From assembly GCF_004331735.1 (NCBI RefSeq), contig NZ_SJSO01000015.1, positions 1 through 64,000 of the forward strand: DNA of 64,000 nucleotides, read 5' to 3'. The notes beneath the pieces were generated by a model. That model was not told where the DNA came from. It saw only the letters and a program-made list of their open reading frames with translations, and searched no databases. The DNA is from Pedobacter psychrodurus (GTDB lineage: Bacteria; Bacteroidota; Bacteroidia; Sphingobacteriales; Sphingobacteriaceae). Position 1 is the stretch's first letter. Each line of letters starts with the position of its first letter. Below, one piece after another: positions 25,038 to 33,118 of this stretch. The position numbers and the translations under genes were made by a program.

Positions 25038-25760
25038 TTATGCATCAAATTTATCTAATAACTTAATTAAGGTTGCAAAATCTTTTGGATAAGGTGCATC
25101 GATCACAATATCTTTGTCATCTAGTCCTTTAAAAACCAAATGTCTGGCATGTAATGCAAAACGTTTCATTATGGGTTGCTCCTCTTCGCCTTTGGTTAAT
25201 TTGTAACCTCTCTTTATTGACGAAAGAAAAACAGGTTTCCCTTTGTACATATCATCACCAACAATGGCTGCTCTTTGCGTAGCCAGGTGTATACGGATCT
25301 GGTGCATACGGCCAGTAATGGGCTTGCACTCAACCAAAGTGTAGTGTTTGTAGTATTTTAACGAATCGAAAATGGTTTCTGCCCTTTTTCCCTCTGCCCT
25401 GTCAATGGTTACATTTTTATTGCCGTCGTTTAAAATTGGCAGATCAACCGTTAATTGGTCGAAAATGACGTGCCCATCTACTACCGCATGGTAGGTTTTA
25501 TTCACTTTTCTTCTTTCGAACTGCATGGAAGCATGGCGATAACCTTCGGGGTTTTTGGCGATAATTAAAGCACCAGAAGTTTCTTTATCCAAACGGTGAC
25601 AAACCTGTGCATCATCGCTATACTGTTTAGCCAAGCGTAACACATTGGTTTCTCCAGATCCACCACGTTCATCGAGCGAGGCTAAAAATGGAGGTTTATT
25701 GATAACAATAAAATCGTTGTCTTCGAAAAGAATAAGGTCTTTAAAATTTGGAAACTTCAA
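25038..25760 (-). CDS. RluA-family RNA pseudouridine synthase
   Basis: The 240-residue enzyme isomerises uridine to pseudouridine in rRNA or tRNA. The catalytic Asp is D58 in CHRLDKETSG, followed by the family blocks KTYHAVVDG, YTLVECKPITGRMHQIRIHLA, AAIVGDDMYKG and the HARHLVF ending. No S4 domain is present, so it is not a full RluD; the target site cannot be assigned from sequence. It is the upstream gene of a pair with the ClC gene (14-nt gap). This is the second RluA-type enzyme in the window besides TruC. Confidence 0.87.
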   Translation of the reverse strand: MKFPNFKDLILFEDNDFIVINKPPFLASLDERGGSGETNVLRLAKQYSDDAQVCHRLDKETSGALIIAKNPEGYRHASMQFERRKVNKTYHAVVDGHVIFDQLTVDLPILNDGNKNVTIDRAEGKRAETIFDSLKYYKHYTLVECKPITGRMHQIRIHLATQRAAIVGDDMYKGKPVFLSSIKRGYKLTKGEEEQPIMKRFALHARHLVFKGLDDKDIVIDAPYPKDFATLIKLLDKFDA

Positions 25761-26098
25761 ACTGTGCTGTAATTAATGAATCGCAAAAATACGATTTTAT
25801 TTTTATTGGTTTAGATATTAACCACAGATAAAAAGGATAACCACAGATATGGAAATAGGAAGATCGGCGATAGCATGACGGTTTTACCTTGAGTGCCGTC
25901 CTCCTGAACCCGATAGCTATCGGGTTTTTTCAGGATCTAATTTACGATGCATAAAAAAACACAGATTAATCATCAGAAAAAAATCTGTGTGTATCTGTGT
26001 TAAAAATAATTCATGTGCCTTGGCCCGTGCCCTCACGGACCAAAGTACTAAATCAACGTTGGTTCGTGGAGACACGAACCATGGCGACTTGCAGTTTT
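25761..26098. repeat. 338-bp intergenic region with several short repeats and palindromes
   Basis: No gene is supported. Visible are a tandem-like aaccacagat motif (about 25819 and 25840), a large palindrome at 25903-25934 (cctgaacccgatag/ctatcgggtt...ttcagg), and a gtgccctcacggacc/ggttcgtggagacacgaacc block near 26026-26083. The 25903 palindrome resembles a plus-strand terminator but no plus-strand gene precedes it; related half-sites are at 33074-33100 and near 5545. Confidence 0.55.
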
Positions 26099-26788
26099 TT
26101 ACGATAGTTCAAACTTATAACCCACTCCTTTTACGGTTGATACATAAGTTTCACCTAATTTTTCTCTCAGTTTACGGATGTGAACATCAATTGTTCTATT
26201 GGTTACTACCACAGAATCTTCCCATATATTTTTAAGGATCGATTCGCGGGTATATACCTTTCCAGGTTTTGAAGCCAGTAAGTATAAAAGCTCAAATTCT
26301 TTTTTCGCCAATACTACTTTGTTGCCACTTTGAAAAACTAAATAAGCTTCCCGGTCGATTACTAAATCGCCAATTTCTAATTTGTTTTCAGATACTTCTT
26401 CTGTTCCTGTATTTCGCCTTAAAATAGCATTAATGCGGCTAACTAAAGCACGTGGTTTAATCGGTTTTGCGATATAATCATCAGCGCCTACATTAAAACC
26501 TGCAATTTCAGAATATTCTTCACTTCTGGCGGTTAAGAAAACCATAAATGTATTCTTGAATTCAGGTATTGCACGCATTAAACGGCAAGCCTCAATTCCA
26601 TCCATTTTAGGCATCATAATATCCAGGATAATCAAATCTGGATGCACCTTTTTCGCAACAGTAATTCCTTCTTGGCCATTAGTAGCTGTGAAAACTTGAT
26701 AACCCTCTTTCTTAAGGTTATATTCAATAAGTTCCAGAATATCTGGTTCATCATCAACAATTAATATTTTCTGACCTGCGTTGTTCAT
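26099..26788 (-). CDS. OmpR/PhoB-family response regulator (orphan)
   Basis: With the start at ATG 26788 (MNNAGQKILIVDDEPD) the protein has 229 residues: a receiver domain with acidic pair VDDE near residue 11-14, phospho-acceptor D56 in LIILDIMMP and conserved KPIKPR, then a winged-helix DNA-binding domain (about 130-229, FELLYLLASKPGKVYTRES and NRTIDVHIRKLREKLG). The overall order and length are those of PhoB/RprY regulators. No sensor kinase gene adjoins it, so its partner is elsewhere. An upstream ATG at 26827 is possible but would add a non-conserved tail. Confidence 0.9.
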   Translation of the reverse strand: MNNAGQKILIVDDEPDILELIEYNLKKEGYQVFTATNGQEGITVAKKVHPDLIILDIMMPKMDGIEACRLMRAIPEFKNTFMVFLTARSEEYSEIAGFNVGADDYIAKPIKPRALVSRINAILRRNTGTEEVSENKLEIGDLVIDREAYLVFQSGNKVVLAKKEFELLYLLASKPGKVYTRESILKNIWEDSVVVTNRTIDVHIRKLREKLGETYVSTVKGVGYKFELS

Positions 26789-26891
26789 AGTTAAATATTT
26801 GTTACGAAAGTAGTGTCTATGATGCAATATTTAGTTAAGCCTAAGTTAAGAAATTGTTAATTACTTAAATTAGTTTAACATGGAATTTGTT

Positions 26892-28004
26892 TTAAAGTAA
26901 CGTTTTGGCTAAAAATGCCTCTAATTCGTTGCCACGCAGGTTTTTAGCCACTATTTTTCCAGAAGGGTCAACCAGGTAAGAAGTTGGGATAGCCTGCACC
27001 TGGTATTTTTTTACCGTTGCACCGTTAAAGTCTTTTAATTCCGAAACGTGTGTCCAGGTTAATCCGTCTGCTTTCACTGCACCTAACCATGCTGCTTTGT
27101 CGGTATCTAGCGAAATGCCGATGATATCGAAGTTCTTATTTTTATATTTATTGTACACCTTAACAACGTTCGGATTCTCCTGGCGGCAAGGCTGGCACCA
27201 CGATGCCCAAAAATCGATCAGTACGTATTTTCCTTTATAGTCTGATAAACTTACAGGTTTGTCATCAGCTGTATTGATGGTAAATGCTGGCGCAATCTGC
27301 CCCACCTGAACCGCTTTTAAAAGTGCCATTTGTTTTACAAAAGTATCAACCGTAGCATTGCCTTTAATTTCTTCTTTAACTTCATCAGCAAATTGTACCA
27401 GTTCTGCTTCAAATTCCTGTGGACTTAAAGTATTCATGGCATAGAAACTGGCGAGCGTACCTTTATTGTCTTTAGCAAATTTTATGATCTGCGTATTTAA
27501 TTGATTAATGTACGATTCGTACTGGGGCTTCATCGATTCTAACACAGCTGCCCTATTTTGAGGTTGTGTTGCTACTTTCGCTTCGAAATCGGCCTGTAGT
27601 TTTTCTACCTGCTTGGCGAAATTGTTTCTAATGGTATTCAGCTCTGATAATTTTTCTACTTCATTTGCACCTGAAATTTTATAAGCCATTGTTTTATCGG
27701 CCAAATCAGCTTCTAATTTAATGTCATCGCCATTTTTTGCAATTAACATAAACTCATGGTTACCTGCTGATACCCTAAAGAAATCAACCGATGGCGTTTT
27801 ACGGATGAATTTAAATTCACCTTTTTCCGATAGGTTAGTTGAATCGATTGCAACCATATTGCTATTTTGCATACCATATAAAAATACTTTCTTCTCCGTT
27901 CCTGGATTTTTGAAAGTTCCGTCAATCGTAAAGCTATCTTTGGGTTTACATGCTGTGAAGGCAATCGCGATCAGTATGATCAGGCTCAATTGTTTTAGTC
28001 TCAT
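26892..28004 (-). CDS. TlpA-type thiol-disulfide lipoprotein with N-terminal DUF4369
   Basis: The 370-residue lipoprotein has a signal ending at C19 (AIAFTAC), an N-terminal DUF4369 region (about 24-120, FTIDGTFKNPGTEKKVFLYG), a helical middle and a C-terminal thioredoxin fold (about 233-370) with the active-site pair C270/C273 in WASWCQPCRQ and the cis-Pro region AIPTSYLVDP. It should sit in the periplasm, anchored to a membrane, and act in disulfide exchange or cytochrome maturation. Its start overlaps the stop of gatB by one base (TAATG). Confidence 0.9.
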   Translation of the reverse strand: MRLKQLSLIILIAIAFTACKPKDSFTIDGTFKNPGTEKKVFLYGMQNSNMVAIDSTNLSEKGEFKFIRKTPSVDFFRVSAGNHEFMLIAKNGDDIKLEADLADKTMAYKISGANEVEKLSELNTIRNNFAKQVEKLQADFEAKVATQPQNRAAVLESMKPQYESYINQLNTQIIKFAKDNKGTLASFYAMNTLSPQEFEAELVQFADEVKEEIKGNATVDTFVKQMALLKAVQVGQIAPAFTINTADDKPVSLSDYKGKYVLIDFWASWCQPCRQENPNVVKVYNKYKNKNFDIIGISLDTDKAAWLGAVKADGLTWTHVSELKDFNGATVKKYQVQAIPTSYLVDPSGKIVAKNLRGNELEAFLAKTLL

Positions 28005-29467
28005 TATTTCAGTTTTTCAAGTATTAATTCATTTAATTTTTTGGCATCGGCTTTTCCTTTGGCTAGTTTCATTACTTCGCCAACAAACAAACCCAAAACG
28101 CCTTTTTTGCCTTTCTTGTACGCTTCTACCTGTTGCGGATATTTATTTAACACTTCATCAATAAAACTACTTAATTCGTCTCCGTTTTCAGAGATCAGTA
28201 AGTTTAATGATTGTGCCAAATCAGTAACTTTTGCATTTTCTTCTAGTTCAACAGCTGGTAGTAATTGTTGAATAGCAATTTGTTGTGTGATTTTTTTATC
28301 ATCAACCAGGTTAATAGCTTCTGCCAGTTGCGCCGGTTTAACTTTGAAATCGTTGATCGCGATCCCTTTTTCATTTAAAACAGCTCTGATCGGACCAATT
28401 AACCAATTAATTAAGCTTTTTTTGTTGTGAACAGCTGATTGAGCCTGGTTAAAGTAGTTTAACAGGTCTAAATCTTCGGCAAAAAGCGTTGCATCTGCTT
28501 TGCTGATCCCAAATTCTGAAATCATTTGCTTTGATATTTCATTAGGAAGTGCAGGCATTAACGATTTGATCTCTGCTAGCCATGCATCAGAAATATGAAT
28601 TGGTTGTAAATCAGGATCTGAAAAATAACGGTAATCATTAGCCTCTTCTTTGGTACGCATCGGTGAAGTAGTACCTTTATCGGCATCAAAATTTAATGTG
28701 CTCTGGATAATTCTTCCTCCATTATTAATCACTTCTACCTGGCGGCCAAATTCGAACTCCATTGCTCTACGTACGTTACGCATGGAGTTTAGGTTCTTTA
28801 CCTCGCAACGTGTTCCGAATTCGGTAGTGCCCTGTGGGCGAATAGAAATATTGGCATCGCAACGCAAGCTACCCTCTTCCATATTGCCATCGCTTACATT
28901 TAAATGCCTCACCAGCTTCCTGATTTCACTTAATAAAACAGAAGCTTCTTCCGAACTGCGGATATCGGGTTCAGTCACAATCTCGATTAAAGGCACACCT
29001 GCACGGTTCAAATCAACTAACGAATAGTTGTCGTCCTGATCATGGATGCTTTTTCCAGCGTCTTCTTCCAGGTGAATACGATTGATTCCGATTTTCTTCG
29101 TAGAGCCATCAGCCAGTTGAAGTTCCAGAAAACCATTTACACAGATCGGTTGGTTATCCTGCGTAATCTGGTATCCTTTTGGCAAGTCTGCGTAGAAATA
29201 GTTTTTGCGGTCGAAATGGTTGATCTGGTTAATGGTACAGTTTAAAGCCAAGCCAATCCGGATAGCTTTTGCTACAACTTCTTTGTTTAACTTCGGTAAA
29301 GCTCCAGGCAATGCCAACGAAACCGTAGATATATTTTGATTGGGTAAAGCCCCGAAAGATGCACTATCAGCAGAAAATATTTTAGTGTTTGTATTTAACT
29401 GAACGTGAATTTCTAGTCCTGAAACGAGTTCGAAAGCAGTTTTGGGGCTTGTTTCTTGTAAAGGCAT
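28004..29467 (-). CDS. gatB: Aspartyl/glutamyl-tRNA amidotransferase subunit B
   Basis: GatB is the kinase-like subunit of the GatCAB amidotransferase, which converts Glu-tRNA(Gln) or Asp-tRNA(Asn) to the amidated forms. The 487-residue protein shows the GatB start ELVSGLEIHVQLNT, the DRKNYFYADLPKGYQI motif, LEEDAGKSIHD, DLNRAGVPLIEIVTEPDI, CDANISIRP and RTKEEANDYRYF, then a C-terminal YqeY-like helical domain (about 340-487). Length is normal. gatA and gatC are not adjacent. It overlaps the TlpA gene by one base. Confidence 0.97.
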   Translation of the reverse strand: MPLQETSPKTAFELVSGLEIHVQLNTNTKIFSADSASFGALPNQNISTVSLALPGALPKLNKEVVAKAIRIGLALNCTINQINHFDRKNYFYADLPKGYQITQDNQPICVNGFLELQLADGSTKKIGINRIHLEEDAGKSIHDQDDNYSLVDLNRAGVPLIEIVTEPDIRSSEEASVLLSEIRKLVRHLNVSDGNMEEGSLRCDANISIRPQGTTEFGTRCEVKNLNSMRNVRRAMEFEFGRQVEVINNGGRIIQSTLNFDADKGTTSPMRTKEEANDYRYFSDPDLQPIHISDAWLAEIKSLMPALPNEISKQMISEFGISKADATLFAEDLDLLNYFNQAQSAVHNKKSLINWLIGPIRAVLNEKGIAINDFKVKPAQLAEAINLVDDKKITQQIAIQQLLPAVELEENAKVTDLAQSLNLLISENGDELSSFIDEVLNKYPQQVEAYKKGKKGVLGLFVGEVMKLAKGKADAKKLNELILEKLK

Positions 29468-29667
29468 TTATTTTTTATTAACCACAGATGAATACAGATA
29501 AACACGGATTTAAGTTTATCTATTATTAAATTTAATGTTCAAATATAGTTATTAACTAAACTTTATTACTACAATCTTGGTGTGATTTTTTGCTACAGAA
29601 ACACTAAAATCATGGAAGATTATTTAATTCCATATAAATCTGTGTTTCCGTAGCTGATTATATATTT

Positions 29668-30855
29668 TTAAAAAAGGCTTGATGGAGAAATTTTTAGAAA
29701 CTCTTGCCAAGGCAATCCTCCTGCTCCAACTAAAAGTATTTTATCGGGCTTATACATTTTGCTAAAAGCATCCATTCCCGAAGTGCCTGTAATCTGTCCG
29801 GTACTTTTAACTTCTATCCCTATTATTTTGCCTCGTTTCTCTAAAATGAAATCTATTTCGTCGTTTCTGTGCCGCCAATAAAATACTTTGTAACCCTCAA
29901 CAAATGAAGAATTTAATAAGTGTGCACCTATTGATGATTCGACCATTCTCCCCCATTCTGCTGGTTGTTTTTTTATTTCTTCAAAAAACTCGTTTCTTTG
30001 AGCGCTTACCAGTGCATTGTTATGTACCTGAAACTTTGGACTTGATGAACGTTTACGGATCACATCAGCCGCAAACTTTTCAATACCACCAAGTAAACCA
30101 GCTGTATCTAATAATTGTAAATAATGCGACAATGTTGTGGTATTGCCTGCATCAGAGAGTTGACCTAATATTTTGGTGAAAGATAAGATTTGACTGGAAT
30201 ATAAGCAGCCCAATTCAAACAGGCGTTTCATTAAGGCAGGTTTATCAACACGGGTTAGCATTAAAATATCTTTCGAAATACTGGTTTCGATTAAGGCATT
30301 TGAAACATAGTTTTTCCACCGTTCTTCATCCTTGATTAGATCTGCAGAGCCAGGGTATCCGCCAAACCAAACGTATTGTTCGGCAGTAAAGCCAAAAGCA
30401 CTTTCCATTTCAGCAAAGCTCCAATGCCCTAAATAAGTTAATTCGAATCTTCCAGCCAATGACTCTGTTAGCCCCTGTTGAATTAACAGTCTTGATGAGC
30501 CCAGCAAAACTACTTTTAAGTTTACCCCATTTCTAATGTCCTCATCCCAGAGGCGCTTCACAATTTCACTCCAGTTATCAATTTTCTGAATTTCATCAAT
30601 CACAAGAAGATATTCATCAACCCCGGGTTCTTTTAATAGCTCTCTGGTATTATACCATATTAGCTCTATCCATGTTCTATCAGAGGCAGCAACAGCATCT
30701 GCAGATTCGAATGTATAAGGTATATCAATTTCTTTGACCAATTGACTGATCAATGTAGTTTTACCTATTTGTCTAGGGCCAACAAGCACCTGAATAAACC
30801 TTTTTGGTTCATTCATAACCTGTACAAGTTTCTGTAAGTAAGATCTTTGGAACAT
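29668..30855 (-). CDS. AAA_14 ATPase with DUF4143 C-terminal domain
   Basis: The 395-residue protein joins an AAA_14 P-loop ATPase (Walker A GPRQIGKTT, residues 26-34; Walker B YLLVIDEIQK, about 83-92; sensor region VVLLGSS) to a C-terminal DUF4143 domain resembling a nuclease fold (KVFYWRHRNDEIDFILEKRG, then GIEVKSTG with Glu and Lys as in PD-(D/E)xK enzymes). Such proteins are common, often multicopy, in Bacteroidota; function is unknown, with mobile or defence roles suggested. A palindrome 10-31 nt upstream of the start and a second copy further out look like operators. Confidence 0.85.
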   Translation of the reverse strand: MFQRSYLQKLVQVMNEPKRFIQVLVGPRQIGKTTLISQLVKEIDIPYTFESADAVAASDRTWIELIWYNTRELLKEPGVDEYLLVIDEIQKIDNWSEIVKRLWDEDIRNGVNLKVVLLGSSRLLIQQGLTESLAGRFELTYLGHWSFAEMESAFGFTAEQYVWFGGYPGSADLIKDEERWKNYVSNALIETSISKDILMLTRVDKPALMKRLFELGCLYSSQILSFTKILGQLSDAGNTTTLSHYLQLLDTAGLLGGIEKFAADVIRKRSSSPKFQVHNNALVSAQRNEFFEEIKKQPAEWGRMVESSIGAHLLNSSFVEGYKVFYWRHRNDEIDFILEKRGKIIGIEVKSTGQITGTSGMDAFSKMYKPDKILLVGAGGLPWQEFLKISPSSLF

Positions 30856-30864
30856 GTTTTACAA

Positions 30865-30886
30865 TTTACTCAATAAATTGAGTAAA
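30865..30886. promoter_or_regulatory. Palindromic operator-like site at the DUF4143 ATPase start
   Basis: tttactcaat-aa-attgagtaaa is a perfect 10-bp inverted repeat with a 2-bp centre. It lies 10 nt upstream of the ATG at 30855, over the ribosome-binding region. A near copy lies at 31031-31052. Confidence 0.55.
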
Positions 30887-31030
30887 ATTAATCAATACTC
30901 TTAGTAATTCAAAATGATTGCCAAAATTCTAACTAATAATTATAATTATTATAGTATTATTTAATGATTTTAACATTAAAAATTATTAAATAACATGTTG
31001 TAAATAAGTTAATTACGTAGTATTTTATAA

Positions 31031-31052
31031 TTTACTCAATAAAATGAGTAAA
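31031..31052. promoter_or_regulatory. Second copy of the ttactcaat/attgagtaa palindrome
   Basis: tttactca-N6-tgagtaaa repeats the outer arms of the site at 30865-30886, 166 bp apart, and a further half-site attactcaat follows at 31053. It lies between the DUF4143 ATPase (minus) and the first secreted paralogue (plus). The region 30887-31030 between the sites holds only AT-rich DNA. Confidence 0.5.
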
Positions 31053-31175
31053 ATTACTCAATAGCCTATGCAATCGTTAAAGAATGTTAAATGGGATGAC
31101 TCTGATTAAACCAGAGCTCGTTGGGTTTGTCTATCTCAGCAAACACACACAAGAAACCTTTAATTAAAAAACATT

Positions 31176-31781
31176 ATGAAAAAGTTAATTTTATTTGCTG
31201 CAGTTCTGATGGTTTCATTATTCAGCATAAACAATGCAAAAGCACAGGTTAGCTTAAACATCAATATTGGTTCACAGCCAGTTTGGGGTCCAACAGGATA
31301 CAATCATGTAGATTATTACTATTTTCCTGATATAGATGCCTATTATCATGTGCCTTCTGCACAATATATTTACTCGAATGGCGGACGTTGGGTTTGGGTA
31401 AACAGTTTGCCTGCCCAATACAGGAACTTTGATTTATACCGCGCCTATAAAGTGGTAATTAATGAGCCAAGACCGTATTTAAGAGACAATATCTATGTAA
31501 CCAGATACAGTAAATATAAAAATTACGGTGGCCGACAAACCATTATTAGAGATAGTCGTGATACCAAATACTATGTTGTAAAAGGACATCCAAACTATAA
31601 TGGAAACAAAACTGTAGTGATTAATAATAATAACCGTCCTGTACATAAAGAAAAAACGGTTGTAAGGGTAAATCAAAATTCAAGAACTGCCCGCAACAAT
31701 GTCCGCGAAAATGATAATAGAGGCGGCAATAACCGTCCGGAAAGAAATAACAGTCAAGGCCGTGGTAACGAGCGCCATTAA
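31176..31781 (+). CDS. Secreted protein, tandem paralogue 1
   Basis: The 201-residue protein has a signal peptide (MKKLILFAAVLMVSLFSINN, cleavage near AKAQ). The mature part begins with a VSLNINIGSQPVWGPTGYNH block and a Tyr-rich stretch (YYYFPDIDAYYHVP), and contains IRDSRDTKYYVVKGHP. The tail, from about residue 150, is rich in Asn and Arg and very basic. Paralogues 2 and 3 share the N-terminal block in tandem. I know no named domain; Tyr/Trp-rich strands suggest a surface or carbohydrate-contacting protein, but that is a guess. A hairpin terminator follows. Confidence 0.8.
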   Translation: MKKLILFAAVLMVSLFSINNAKAQVSLNINIGSQPVWGPTGYNHVDYYYFPDIDAYYHVPSAQYIYSNGGRWVWVNSLPAQYRNFDLYRAYKVVINEPRPYLRDNIYVTRYSKYKNYGGRQTIIRDSRDTKYYVVKGHPNYNGNKTVVINNNNRPVHKEKTVVRVNQNSRTARNNVRENDNRGGNNRPERNNSQGRGNERH

Positions 31782-31799
31782 TATTAATATTTAGCTATA

Positions 31800-31836
31800 A
31801 ATAAAGGAGTTTTGAAAGAGGCTCCTTTATTGTTTG
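31800..31836 (+). terminator. Hairpin terminator between paralogues 1 and 2
   Basis: Arms aataaaggag (31800-31809) and ctcctttatt (31822-31831) pair perfectly around a 12-nt loop; the following T-rich stretch is short (tgtttg). It is a modest terminator by eye. Confidence 0.55.
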
Positions 31837-31890
31837 CTTAATTCTGGCACATGGTTTGGCTATAAAGCGTAAACACTAAATGAATTGATT

Positions 31891-32403
31891 ATGAAAAGAT
31901 TATTTTTAATGGCTGTAATGGTGATGGTTTCATTGTTCAGTATCCCCGCGAAAGCACAGTTAAATGTGAATATCAATATCGGTTCGCAACCACTTTGGGG
32001 ACCAACAGGTTATGATCATGTTGATTATTATTATCTTCCTGACGTAGAAAGTTATTATTCTGTTCCACAGAAACAGTTTGTTTATTTAAATGGAAATGAA
32101 TGGGTTTTTGCCAATTCGTTACCTTCAAGATACGGCAATTACAATTTATATAATGGCTACAAAGTGGTAATTAATTCGCCCAAACCTTATTTGAATTTCA
32201 AAAACGATAAGGTAAAATATGCCAAATATAAAGGCAATAAAGGTCAGTTCGTAATTAGAGATAGCCGTGATCGTAAATATTATGTAGTAAAAGGTCATCC
32301 GCATGGTATGCCTCCAGGACAGGCTAAAAAGATTTATGGAAAACAGAATAATGAAAAACAGAATAAAGGAAAAGACCATGGAAATGGTAAAGGGAAGCAT
32401 TAA
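31891..32403 (+). CDS. Secreted protein, tandem paralogue 2
   Basis: I start at ATG 31891; an upstream TTG at 31885 is in frame but unlikely. The 170-residue protein has a signal peptide (cleavage near PAKAQ) and shares with paralogue 1 the LNVNINIGSQPLWGPTGYDH block, the Tyr-rich segment, LPSRYGNYNLYNGYKVVIN and IRDSRDRKYYVVKGHP. The tail is Lys/Asn/Gly-rich and basic. Similarity spans the whole mature domain of paralogue 1 up to its tail, so the two are clear duplicates. Function is unknown. A strong terminator follows its stop. Confidence 0.8.
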   Translation: MKRLFLMAVMVMVSLFSIPAKAQLNVNINIGSQPLWGPTGYDHVDYYYLPDVESYYSVPQKQFVYLNGNEWVFANSLPSRYGNYNLYNGYKVVINSPKPYLNFKNDKVKYAKYKGNKGQFVIRDSRDRKYYVVKGHPHGMPPGQAKKIYGKQNNEKQNKGKDHGNGKGKH

Positions 32404-32421
32404 AATATACTAACGAATTTT

Positions 32422-32448
32422 AAAAGGAGCTTCGAAGCTCCTTTTTTT
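32422..32448 (+). terminator. Intrinsic terminator after paralogue 2
   Basis: The stem ggagct/agctcc with a tcga loop (32426-32441), extended by a/t pairs, is followed by seven T (32442-32448). It lies about 20 nt after the stop at 32403. Confidence 0.88.
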
Positions 32449-32519
32449 ATATATCTGTTACAATAGAAGTTTTGGCACAGCGTTTGAATTGTTGAAGTAC
32501 ACACAAATAATAGATTATT

Positions 32520-33020
32520 ATGAAAAAGTTATTTATCATCTCCGCGATTTTAGGTATCGTGGCTTTAACATCTAATCAATCTAACGCTCAGGTAAGTATT
32601 AATGTAAATATTGGTGCTCAACCAGCTTGGGTTCCGGCAGGTTACCAAAACGTTAATTATTACTATCTCCCAGAAGTTCAATCTTATTATTATGTTCCTC
32701 AAAGGCAGTTTGTTTATTTAAATGGAAACAGGTGGACAAGATCGAGGTACTTACCAGCACGATATAGAGGTTACGATTTGCATCATGGAAGAAAAGTGGT
32801 AGTTTATGGAAATAGTCCATACCGTAATCATAATTCCCACAGGGTAAGTTATTCACGTCATAATAATTATTACCGCTCATCTTATGGTGGTAACAGAGTT
32901 AGATACAGCTCACCTAGAAACAATTATAGGTCTTACCGCGTAGATAATAGGCACCACGATAGAAGCGTAAATTCGAGTTTATTCTCTAGAGGACATAGAG
33001 AAAAACATAGTAGACATTAA
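32520..33020 (+). CDS. Secreted protein, tandem paralogue 3
   Basis: The 166-residue protein has a signal peptide (MKKLFIISAILGIVALTSNQ, cleavage near SNAQ) and the family block VNIGAQPAWVPAGYQN, followed by NYYYLPEVQSYYYVPQRQFV and LPARYRGYDLHHG. It is more divergent: the IRDSRD...VKGHP block is lost and the tail from about residue 110 is a repetitive Ser/Tyr/Arg/His-rich stretch, strongly basic. Each of the three genes has its own signal peptide and terminator, so they need not be one operon. Function unknown. Confidence 0.8.
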   Translation: MKKLFIISAILGIVALTSNQSNAQVSINVNIGAQPAWVPAGYQNVNYYYLPEVQSYYYVPQRQFVYLNGNRWTRSRYLPARYRGYDLHHGRKVVVYGNSPYRNHNSHRVSYSRHNNYYRSSYGGNRVRYSSPRNNYRSYRVDNRHHDRSVNSSLFSRGHREKHSRH

Positions 33021-33054
33021 AACAAAAAAGAGGCTTTAAGGCCTCTTTTTTGTT
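33021..33054. terminator. Bidirectional terminator between paralogue 3 and alaS
   Basis: Arms aacaaaaaagaggc (33021-33034) and gcctcttttttgtt (33041-33054) make a perfect 14-bp stem around tttaag. A T-run is provided on either strand, so it can end both the plus-strand paralogue 3 and the minus-strand alaS. Beyond it, 33074-33100 holds a ccgatagatatcgg palindrome like that at 25903. Confidence 0.9.
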
Positions 33055-33118
33055 TTACATAGCGTCATCTTTATCCGATAGATATCGGATTTATTCAGGT
33101 TCTATTTTATTATTTTAA

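Noticed and set aside
25903..25934. Plus-strand intrinsic terminator
   Set aside because: No plus-strand gene precedes it; it is better explained as a repeat palindrome.
29641..29667. Terminator for gatB or the ATPase
   Set aside because: Only AT-rich sequence, no stem; gatB reads away from here and the ATPase stop is at 29668 without hairpin.
31021..31175. Promoter for the first secreted paralogue
   Set aside because: No TAnnTTFG-like box with proper spacing was convincing.
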